NCBI GenBank assembly: GCA_002409975.1
Contig: DHOO01000129.1
Span: 1-40,220 of the forward strand
Direction of reading: 5' to 3'
Origin: Firmicutes bacterium UBA5388
Lineage (GTDB): Bacteria; Bacillota; UBA4882; UBA10575
DNA length: 40,220 bases
Both the position numbers and the translations under genes were made by a program. Of the stretch, positions 33,366 through 40,220 are shown one piece after another (position 1 is the first letter of the stretch; each line of letters begins with the position of its first letter). The notes under the pieces were generated by a model, which searched no databases, was not told the DNA's origin, and saw only the letters and a program-made list of their open reading frames with translations.

Positions 33366-34469
33366 CTACTTCGTCAAACTCTTCGCGATTACCTTTAATA
33401 GATCCCCATCAATATCACTCACATATTCCCAATACATTACCCCGGCCAAACCCTCTCTTTTTACATATTTGCTTTTTTCGTGAACCGACTCTTCATCATC
33501 ATAGGTAATAAAAGTGGCGCCATCATAAAGAAAAGGAGCCTTGGCCGCATCATCCCAATAACGGTTAAAACCATTCTTGTTGATATAATATTTTTTTAAG
33601 TATTTAAATGGAATTGAACCGGCCCGCCAGATAGTCCCATTGTAGCTTTGAAATAAACCATTACCATCCTTCCCCGGTTCCACCTGATAAAACTCCCGGC
33701 CATAAGAAGCCATTCCTAAAACAGTCTTATTGGCGGGCACTCCGGCTTCACGCAGACGTTTAACGGCTAAATCGGAAGAGAGACTTCCCTCGTTGATAGG
33801 ATCTTCTTTATTTAAATAGAGATTGGTGTGGTGCGCTGTAATTTTAGTCCAGGGACCGCAAAAATCGTAAGCCATTAGATTAATCGAGTCCACTAACGGA
33901 TGAACTTTTTCCAATTCAATTATGTCTTTGAACCAGGTTGCCGCGCTAGCGCAAAAAGAGATCTCCTTATTCTTCCCGAGTTTCTCCCGAAGGAGTTGAA
34001 GTAATAAAGTAAAATTCTGTTTATCTTCCGGCCGGCATTTAATTGCTCCCATCGCCCCATTTACTGGAAACTCCCAGTCCAGGTCGATCCCATCCAACCT
34101 ATGTTTCTCCATGTACTCGACCACGCTATCAACGAAAATCTCTCGGGTAGGAGCCGTTGCCGCCATATCAGAGAAACCTTCCCCTTCCCAACCTCCAACC
34201 GCAACAATTATTTTCAGGTTTGGATATTTCTTTCGTACCTTATCCATCTCAAACCATGTTCTCTCTGCAATAGTCTGAGCGGAAACGGTATCCGGCACGC
34301 CTTTGATCCGCACATCCAGATCGGAGATTCTAAATTCGTTATCAATCCGGGCAAAAGACAAAATTACATGCGTTAATTTATTCCCTTGAATCTCTTTAGC
34401 TGTCCATTCTCTACCGCGCCAAACTGGCAAATAAGTAATGATTTTATAGTTTTGCCTTGTTTTCATCAT
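33366..34469 (-). CDS. GH18 glycoside hydrolase (chitinase-like), no signal peptide
   Basis: 367-residue TIM-barrel protein. The GH18 catalytic signature DGIDLDWEFP (DxxDxDxE, Glu as acid) is at about 123-132. SxGG is represented by VAVGGWEG (about 91-98), followed by SINLMAYDFCGPW and the C-terminal GVMYWEYVSDIDG. GH18 enzymes cut chitin, chitooligosaccharides or peptidoglycan-like glycans with substrate-assisted catalysis. There is no hydrophobic N-terminus and no binding module, so it is probably cytoplasmic, acting on imported oligosaccharides, or exported late, as with spore-coat enzymes such as SleL. GGAGGGG precedes the ATG (34469 or 34466). It is divergent from the transglutaminase-like gene. 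Confidence 0.92.
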   Translation of the reverse strand: MMKTRQNYKIITYLPVWRGREWTAKEIQGNKLTHVILSFARIDNEFRISDLDVRIKGVPDTVSAQTIAERTWFEMDKVRKKYPNLKIIVAVGGWEGEGFSDMAATAPTREIFVDSVVEYMEKHRLDGIDLDWEFPVNGAMGAIKCRPEDKQNFTLLLQLLREKLGKNKEISFCASAATWFKDIIELEKVHPLVDSINLMAYDFCGPWTKITAHHTNLYLNKEDPINEGSLSSDLAVKRLREAGVPANKTVLGMASYGREFYQVEPGKDGNGLFQSYNGTIWRAGSIPFKYLKKYYINKNGFNRYWDDAAKAPFLYDGATFITYDDEESVHEKSKYVKREGLAGVMYWEYVSDIDGDLLKVIAKSLTK

Positions 34470-34551
34470 AAACCCCTCCTCAACAATTTTAAGGAATTGC
34501 CTAACTCACTTATTTAACTTATATTTCGCCCCCTTTGATTGAATTGGGCTA

Positions 34552-34568
34552 ATTGATCGCTAATCAAT
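34552..34568. promoter_or_regulatory. Palindrome in the GH18/transglutaminase divergent region
   Basis: ATTGAT-CGCTA-ATCAAT is a perfect 6-5-6 inverted repeat midway between the two divergent genes. It is a candidate shared operator; no matching regulator is encoded nearby. Confidence 0.3.
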
Positions 34569-34679
34569 CCCCTTCCTTAACCAAAGATTAAAGGCCAAAG
34601 GCTCACCGAAAAAGGATTATTGAAACAAGAGAAGAATGTTGTTAATTGGAAATATATTCTTAATGGAAGGAGCTACTTG

Positions 34680-36638
34680 ATGAAAATAAACTTATTAATA
34701 AAAAGAAACCCTCTGCTCAAAGCTACTTTTCTGACATTTTTACTTCTTCTCTTCATAACAAACGTCAATGCAACAGAGACTACGCTCTCAGAGACTTGGT
34801 CTTTGCTTGAGCAAGAGGAGAAAGCGATAGGCTTTTCTTTCGACCGCTACCTTCGTACAGAAGAAGGATACCTCTATACCAGCAACGGTGTTTTACAACT
34901 GGAGATCCTCGGTGGCCCCGCACAAAAGATGAACATCTACGCAGAGCTATGTGTGGATGAGCATTATTTAGCAAAAGCCTACAAAATCATAACAGATCTG
35001 GGTGGAAAACAAAATCAGATTACGGGCACATTGACCGATGGTCAAATTACAATAGTCACCACTGGTCCGGATGGTAAAGATTTTCAAAGTGTCTTCCAAC
35101 CAGAGGAAACTGGGTCACTATATTTCAAAGAATCTTTTCTCAACTACATAGCGGAAACCAAGGGTTTGTTGGTTGGGGAAAAATATACCGCCAAGGTCTG
35201 GGATTACGGAAGCAATAGCCTGAGTAATTTCACTTTTAAAGTAGAGGAGAAAGCCACCTATCAGTATCAAGGAGAAGCGGTAGCCGTCTTCTCCCTCATT
35301 GAAGAGGAACCAGGCCAAACCACCTGGCTCGTTTCAGCAGACGGAGATGTTTATTATAGTTATAATCCTCTCCAAAACCTGAGCGCCAGAAAAGTAGAGA
35401 AAGAAGAAATTCCTGAACTCAGCGCCCTCTCACTTGATGTGTTACTGGTCCCTGGTAACATCCGCATAACACATCCTTTCCGGAGTTTGAGCAGTAAAAT
35501 CAAAGTTATCTGGGAAGATGTTGATTTCGCCGACTTTAATTTCACTGATAACCGGCAAAGGCTTCTCGACCACACCATAACAGCAACGACCCATGAAGCA
35601 CTCCTCGAGATCAGCAAAGACCAGCGGGACTTCAGTGGCCGGGTCACCCTGCCGCTCACTGAGAGCAAATTTGCCCCCTATCTCGCTGATACCAGATTCA
35701 TTGCTCCCTCTCTTCCAGAAGTGAAAGAATTGGTGAAGACGATTTGTGGCGAAGAAATCGACGGTTGGCTAGTCACGCAGAAGATCCTTAGTTGGCTCTA
35801 TCAAAATATTCAACCAGAAATGATCCCACAGACCCTCACCACTAAAGAGATTCTAGTAGAGCGCAAGGGAAAATGCGCGGAGTATGCAATCCTTTTTACC
35901 GCGATGTCCCGCGCAGCAGGTCTCCCAACTAAGATAGCCCTTGGTGAACGTTACCAAGACGGTGTTTGGGTGGGTCATTTATGGAATGAAGTGTGGTTGG
36001 GCGAGTGGGTGGCGGTGGATCCCTCCCATAATCAATTAGCCCCTGACGCCCTGCTCCTCAAGTTCGTTGACAGCCCAGAAGTGATGGGAACTCAGAAAGT
36101 TCGTATGGGTCTCATCGGCAAACTAGGAATTATCATTGAGGATGTATCTCTAGCAGAAGAAGAGAAGCCCGCCGTTACCCTGCACACAGGTATTCAAGGG
36201 CAAACCTACACCAATGCTGACTACCGCTGCCGGCTAACCATTCCTAAAGGTTACCAACTCATTGAAACAGAGGAGCAGGGTATGCTGATGCTGGCAGTAG
36301 TTAACACCACTGGGCCAGAGACACAAATAGTCTTACTTCCCTTTAGTGTCCCAGAGGGCACCATCGGCGCTCAAATCTTAAGTTCAAGAATACCTGTGCT
36401 TGGACAGGTGTTACCGGGTTTTATTTTAATCAGTCAAGAGTCCGGGGAGATTAATGACTATCCCGCCGCCATTGGTACCTGGACTTATGAACACGGAAAG
36501 ACATTTAAGCAACAAAACTGGATTATTATCAACAACGACTGTGGTTATCTCTTTGTCTTTAACTCCTCCACTGAAGTCTGGAACAATTATGAGAGCGACT
36601 TCGCCGCAATTCGAGAAGGATTTGAGATCGTTGACTGA
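34680..36638 (+). CDS. Secreted transglutaminase-like protein
   Basis: 652 residues from ATG 34680 (GGAAGGAG upstream; a TTG at 34620 is less likely). An export signal (about 1-31, ending NVNA-TET) is followed by about 330 residues of beta-rich sequence without recognised domain. The transglutaminase-like core spans about 355-460: GKCAEYAILFTAMSRAAG (catalytic Cys), GHLWNEVWLGEW (His), VDPSHNQ (Asp), a complete Cys-His-Asp triad. A C-terminal region of about 150 residues follows. The family includes proteases and cross-linkers; an envelope protein-processing role is likely but the substrate is unknown. It is a single gene. Confidence 0.88.
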   Translation: MKINLLIKRNPLLKATFLTFLLLLFITNVNATETTLSETWSLLEQEEKAIGFSFDRYLRTEEGYLYTSNGVLQLEILGGPAQKMNIYAELCVDEHYLAKAYKIITDLGGKQNQITGTLTDGQITIVTTGPDGKDFQSVFQPEETGSLYFKESFLNYIAETKGLLVGEKYTAKVWDYGSNSLSNFTFKVEEKATYQYQGEAVAVFSLIEEEPGQTTWLVSADGDVYYSYNPLQNLSARKVEKEEIPELSALSLDVLLVPGNIRITHPFRSLSSKIKVIWEDVDFADFNFTDNRQRLLDHTITATTHEALLEISKDQRDFSGRVTLPLTESKFAPYLADTRFIAPSLPEVKELVKTICGEEIDGWLVTQKILSWLYQNIQPEMIPQTLTTKEILVERKGKCAEYAILFTAMSRAAGLPTKIALGERYQDGVWVGHLWNEVWLGEWVAVDPSHNQLAPDALLLKFVDSPEVMGTQKVRMGLIGKLGIIIEDVSLAEEEKPAVTLHTGIQGQTYTNADYRCRLTIPKGYQLIETEEQGMLMLAVVNTTGPETQIVLLPFSVPEGTIGAQILSSRIPVLGQVLPGFILISQESGEINDYPAAIGTWTYEHGKTFKQQNWIIINNDCGYLFVFNSSTEVWNNYESDFAAIREGFEIVD

Positions 36639-36755
36639 TTAATTATTCTTTTTCTTGCTTACTTATATTCACTTCGTAAAATTGTTATTCAAAAAAGTAA
36701 GTACCCGCTCCGCATACTCTTTATCTGGCCGTGAATTCAAGGAGGAGTGTAAAAC

Positions 36756-37787
36756 ATGTCTTTTAAAGGATGGGATCGAGTTCAGGTTGAGACTAAAAAA
36801 GGTGTAAAACCAGCGGTGGCGCCTGTGATTATCTCCGCCAGTCGCGCAACAGATATTCCGGCCTTTTATGGTGAATGGTTGATGCAAAGGCTGCGCGCGG
36901 GTTATGTCAAATGGATTAACCCTTTCAACCGGCAGGAACAATATGTTTCTTTTGCCAACACTCGGGTTATTGTTTTCTGGACAAAAAACCCCTATCCTTT
37001 TTTCCGGTACCTTCCTGAACTTGAGGCCGCAGGGATTAATTACTACTTTACCTTTACCGTTAATGATTATGATGATGAAGGATTGGAACCGAATCTTCCA
37101 AAGCTTTCAGAGAGGATTCAAGTCTTTCAAAGATTAGCCAAGAAAATAGGAAAGAAGAAAGTCATCTGGCGCTTCGACCCCTTAATCCTAAGTAAAGACT
37201 TAACGGTAGAACGCTTGCTGGAGAAACTACAAGCTGTAGGGGAACTGCTCCATAATCATACAGAAAAATTGGTAATCAGTTTTGCTGACATCTCCGTTTA
37301 TGAACGGGTCCGTCGTAATCTTATTGCTAGTGGTTTTCCCGATTATCATGAATTTGACCAGGAAAATATGTTGCTCCTAGCCTCCGGGCTTCAACGGATT
37401 AATAAGAATTGGCAGTTACAGATCGCCACCTGCGGGGAAGAGGTAAATCTATCAACCTTCGGGATCAAGACCAACAAATGTATTGACGATGACTTGATGA
37501 TCGAACTCTTTAAGGATGACTATGTTTTAATGAACTTTCTAGGATATCAAAAACCGCAACCTACCTTATTTCCCCGAAGGTCAGCAGTAGTAAACAATCA
37601 GAAAATAAACCTTAAAGACAAAGGACAAAGAAAGTCTTGTGGGTGTATTGTCAGCAAAGATATTGGTCAGTACAATACCTGTATGCATCTGTGCGCATAC
37701 TGTTACGCTAATTATTCAGAAGATCTGGTCAGAAAGAATTATCAGCAACAAAGGGATAGGAATTCTGAGTCCATTTTAGAAGTATAA
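36756..37787 (+). CDS. DUF1848 protein with C-terminal cysteine cluster
   Basis: 343-residue protein of the DUF1848 family, recognised by IISASRATDIPAFYGEWL at the N-terminus, VIVFWTKNPYPF, and WRFDPLIL. The C-terminus carries SCGCIVSKDIGQYNTC and MHLCAYCYANY: Cys residues spaced as CGC, C, and CxxC, apt for an iron-sulfur cluster. The barrel-like beta/alpha pattern with a cluster at the end recalls radical-SAM-type enzymes of the spore photoproduct lyase kind, but no enzymatic role is established to my knowledge. AAGGAGG precedes the ATG. It stands alone and converges on the M48 gene. Confidence 0.88.
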   Translation: MSFKGWDRVQVETKKGVKPAVAPVIISASRATDIPAFYGEWLMQRLRAGYVKWINPFNRQEQYVSFANTRVIVFWTKNPYPFFRYLPELEAAGINYYFTFTVNDYDDEGLEPNLPKLSERIQVFQRLAKKIGKKKVIWRFDPLILSKDLTVERLLEKLQAVGELLHNHTEKLVISFADISVYERVRRNLIASGFPDYHEFDQENMLLLASGLQRINKNWQLQIATCGEEVNLSTFGIKTNKCIDDDLMIELFKDDYVLMNFLGYQKPQPTLFPRRSAVVNNQKINLKDKGQRKSCGCIVSKDIGQYNTCMHLCAYCYANYSEDLVRKNYQQQRDRNSESILEV

Positions 37788-37976
37788 TTTATTTTAAGAT
37801 AATTACTTTAAATGCCCCCATACCATTATCATAACAATTTAGATTTTACTATCCCAAAAGTTTCCCTTTTATTCCTTTCCTTAAGCCGATTGCTTTTGTT
37901 AAGAAAGCTTTATAATAAAAACTAAAATTATTTACTGTTAGGCCAAAGCATTATGTAAGCTAATTTATATTAAAAA
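37788..37976. other. Convergent intergenic region
   Basis: About 190 AT-rich bases between the ends of the DUF1848 and M48 genes. I see no convincing terminator hairpin and no gene. Confidence 0.5.
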
Positions 37977-38714
37977 TTACAAAGCCTCTATTCTTTTTAT
38001 CCGTTCCGCTGTTGGCGGATGAGTGGAGAAAAGCTGGAGGAAAAGCGGATCTTCTTTCCCGCCGGTTTCTCCCTGAATTCGTCTCCAGAAATTAAGGAGA
38101 TCTTCTTTTTGATAACCGGCTCTTTCTATGAAATAGGCTCCATATCGATCAGCCTCATACTCCGCTTCTCTACCATACCCCAATTGGGACATATTGATGG
38201 CGAAGTTTCCTACCTTAGCCATCTCTTCTTTGGACTTGTTTTTATCTAAAATTAATTGCAATAATAAAGACATCCCGATCTGTCTTTTAATCGCATTCAT
38301 ACTATGTTTCCGATCAACATGCGCAATTTCATGAGCAAGTACCCCAGCAACCTCTCCATCAGTTTGTGCGAAAGACAAAAGTCCGGTATGAACAAAAATA
38401 TAGCCGCCCGGTAAAGCAAAAGCGTTTACTGTCTTATCCTCTACTACAGTCAAAGTAAATTCTAATTCCCCTTTTCTTCGACAGGTATTAACCAAACTCT
38501 TAAAAATGGCATTTAAATGAGCTGCTTCTTCTTCCGGCAGATGAATAACTTTTTTTTGAGCGATGATACTTTGATACCCATTCTGCCCAATATTTTTCTC
38601 CAAGCTTAACTCCAGTGTGTCAAAGAAAGAACCGGTATAACCTTTTGTACTAAATGTCGTCAAGACCAACAAGATCAGAATAAAAAGGATTAAATGTTTT
38701 TGTCTGAGCATCAT
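37977..38714 (-). CDS. M48 family metallopeptidase, exported
   Basis: About 245 residues from ATG 38714 (or 38711), with GAGGTGG just upstream; a longer frame to 38786 lacks a site. An N-terminal signal/anchor (LILFILILLVLTTFS) has no lipobox. The zinc site HEIAHVDRKH is preceded by DGEVAGVLA, the third ligand lies in YEADRYGAYF and the FSTHPPTAERIKRI tail is typical. It resembles BepA/LoiP/YfgC-type periplasmic peptidases that police outer-membrane protein assembly, which suits a diderm cell. It is a monocistronic gene. Confidence 0.9.
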   Translation of the reverse strand: MMLRQKHLILFILILLVLTTFSTKGYTGSFFDTLELSLEKNIGQNGYQSIIAQKKVIHLPEEEAAHLNAIFKSLVNTCRRKGELEFTLTVVEDKTVNAFALPGGYIFVHTGLLSFAQTDGEVAGVLAHEIAHVDRKHSMNAIKRQIGMSLLLQLILDKNKSKEEMAKVGNFAINMSQLGYGREAEYEADRYGAYFIERAGYQKEDLLNFWRRIQGETGGKEDPLFLQLFSTHPPTAERIKRIEAL

Positions 38715-38907
38715 TTCCACCTCAAAATTACTATACTGACATATCTTTCTATAAATTATTCTATATATTTTGTCGCCTCTTGACAAGAGGGAGCACCAGA
38801 CTTTAATATTTGCTTAGATATATAACCAGGTCTCGTGTTTTGAGGGAATTGGATAATTACCTAAGCTTGTATTTAATCAATCTAGAAAACACTTCGAAGC
38901 TTGTCAA

Positions 38908-38972
38908 TCAACGTTAACTTTATTTTTTACTCGGGCCAAGTGGAAGTTAACGTTGACGACTATATAGTGTTG
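38908..38972. repeat. Right copy of the window-spanning inverted repeat, with an internal inverted repeat
   Basis: 38945-38972 is the reverse complement of 48-75 (28 of 28), with weaker similarity down to about 38924. In addition TCAACGTTAACTT (38908-38920) and AAGTTAACGTTGA (38944-38956) are perfect complements around a 23-base spacer. A further small palindrome, GGTAAG-CA-CTTACC, follows at about 38974-38987. The cluster lies between the M48 gene and a dead gene fragment. Confidence 0.75.
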
Positions 38973-38996
38973 TGGTAAGCACTTACCCTGCTATTT

Positions 38997-39177
38997 TTAT
39001 TTTTCTAATCTCTTGAAATTATCTAAAGCTATTAATGCATTTAATGTTAATACTCCTGTCCATTCTTTTTTAGCTTTTTCCCACTCTTCTTCATAATTAC
39101 TCCATGTCCAAGATGGGCTGATACTGCCATTATCTTCAATCCTTTCAATTAAATAATCAAGATTATCATTACAGAAC
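38997..39177 (-). pseudogene. C-terminal fragment of an unidentified gene, cut at the IS end
   Basis: About 60 codons are open on the minus strand and end at TAA (38997-38999): NDNLDYLIERIEDNGSI, then SPSWTWSNYEEEWEKAKKEW, then TGVLTLNALIALDNFKRLEK. The regular Trp-rich pattern ending in a LTL...L..F.RLE stretch looks like the C-terminus of a helical repeat protein (prenyltransferase-like hypothetical proteins by memory). No start codon or ribosome binding site precedes it. Upstream it runs directly into the transposase stop codon (39178-39180), so the 5' part of the gene was lost or lies beyond the element. Confidence 0.6.
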
Positions 39178-40220
39178 TTATGCAGTTAGTGGATAATAAT
39201 TCCAATTCCAAAGACGCAAATCAATAAAAGTTGGCCATAAATCTTGAAAAAGACTTGCAAACAACGTCACTGTTGTGTCAAAATAGAATTGGATTTGCTG
39301 CTTCTCACAGCAAATTCGACAACAGGCGTTGAAAAAGCTCTTAACCATGTCGCAGTGTGTGGGGGCGGTCTCAGCGCCTTCTTTATTTAATTTAATACCC
39401 ACCCTGCATAGCATAGTAAAGTTTGAGCCAAAAACGGTAGTTCGATATGAGCTAAATGAGCAGATTCATTACGAGCATAACAAGAGGTTAAACCTAGTTC
39501 CTGTTTAGCAAAGCGATAGAAAACTTCGATCTTCCATCTTTTTAAATATGTTGCTGCCGCTGTGTCTAACTCATCCCAACGGTTGCTAATCAATAAATAC
39601 GCATTATGGAACGTAACTGCCCGATCTTCTTGAGAAAGTATTTGATCGTTAGAGGAATGCTCAAACGACCCGGCAACTGCGGCAATGGGAACATATCTAT
39701 ATGTTGTAACTGATTCTCCCTTTTTGTTATACACTTTGTAAGGAAGTTTAATGAAAATATCCGGAATGCTTACAAAACCTTTATTTCCTAACACCTTAAG
39801 CTTAGGGTAGATTTCTTATAAAAGTTCCATAGAGGAAACCTTCACATAGATTTTTCTGGACCAAATAGGATGTTCAATCTCTCGATAAAGAACAGTATTC
39901 CTTTTTGCCTTAGTTACCCAATCAAAACCCTGCTCTAGCAACCAATTGAAAAAGTCTTTACAGAAGAACCAGCGGTCCATAGCAACCCAAAGACGAGATT
40001 TATTTGTTTTCCGAATCTCGGAAAGCATCTGTTTTGCTAATTCAAGCTTATTCTGTTTCTCTTTTTGGTTCTCGGATTTCACCCAAATCCTCCATAGCAG
40101 GGGGTATTCAAGCCCATTCTTTAATACGGCAAGAGTAGTTACTAAATCCATACACCATAGATGACGTTTATCCGAACTATCAAAGAGCCAACATATTGGA
40201 TCTTTTCCATCAAATCCAGG
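39178..40220 (-). mobile_element. Insertion sequence with degenerate DDE transposase (IS4-like), cut by window edge
   Basis: Transposase sequence enters from the right edge (GFDGKDPICWLFDSSDKRH...) and continues with AMDRWFFCKDFFNWLLEQG, VTKAKRNTVLYRE, then the YREK-type block YLKRWKIEVFYRFAKQELGL, ending KEGAETAPTHCDM...WNWNYYPLTA. Two lesions break it: an in-frame TAA at 39816-39818 (MELL-stop-EIYPKLK), and a frame change near 39390. The latter is best explained by a 5-bp tandem duplication of TTAAA after YAGWVLN, before KEGAETAP. The element is therefore inactive unless suppressed. The terminal repeat on this side is not clearly visible and the other end is outside the window. Confidence 0.85.

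Noticed and set aside
36672..36705. CTTACTT/AAGTAAG inverted repeat after the transglutaminase gene
   Set aside because: Short stem, long loop and no T-run; chance pairing in AT-rich DNA is likely.
38908..38972. CRISPR or tandem-repeat array at the right end
   Set aside because: Only two units in inverted orientation, no spacer periodicity and no cas genes in the window.

Overview
The window reads as chromosomal DNA of an anaerobic, spore-related, outer-membrane-bearing (diderm) member of the Bacillota, of the Limnochordia/Hydrogenispora or Halanaerobiia type. Three observations support this. lpxB (lipid A synthesis) sits in an operon with secA and prfB. Two PdaB/YlxY-type polysaccharide deacetylases of the kind found in endospore formers lie next to it. 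The metabolism is fermentative and B12-dependent (glutamate mutase plus methylaspartate ammonia-lyase). Ribosome binding sites are strong and Bacillota-like throughout, and base composition is AT-leaning. The lineage is inferred from gene content only.

Layout, minus-strand half (1-25 kb): a gutted ABC exporter gene (70-614); a peptide-type ABC importer operon with a binding protein and two permeases but no ATPases (829-4114), preceded by a promoter, a structured leader and a terminator ending just before the ribosome binding site; a chemoreceptor (4409-6544); two polysaccharide deacetylases (6677-8516); the secA-prfB-DUF2993-lpxB operon (8788-14477), with a classical RF2 programmed frameshift and a roughly 280-nt secA leader; a seven-gene glutamate-degradation operon led by its own GntR regulator (14962-21947); and a zinc-uptake operon, RHH regulator-znuA-znuC-znuB (22109-24974).

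Plus-strand and mixed half (25-39 kb): a ferritin-like/VIT1 iron transporter, a Mug-type DNA glycosylase and an M3 peptidase (25226-28380); a GNAT acetyltransferase on the minus strand; a sigY-type operon (ABC ATPase, ABC permease, ECF sigma factor, YxlC-like and YxlD/E-like small membrane proteins; 29587-32662) with a near-perfect sigmaY-like promoter just upstream; a small membrane protein and a GH18 glycosidase without signal peptide (minus); a secreted transglutaminase-like protein and a DUF1848 protein (plus); and an exported M48 protease (minus).

The right end is eroded mobile DNA: a C-terminal gene fragment abutting an IS transposase that carries an in-frame stop and a frameshift and runs off the window. 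A 28-bp perfect repeat (about 49 bp with mismatches) lies near both ends of the window in opposite orientation, directly after the dead ABC gene on the left and next to the dead gene fragment on the right.

Best candidates for something undescribed are the attenuator-like leader RNA upstream of the peptide ABC operon, the RHH/zinc-ribbon regulator with its direct-repeat operator in front of znuABC, and the glutamate mutase cluster that lacks MutL but carries AtuA, DUF4387 and a P-loop protein.
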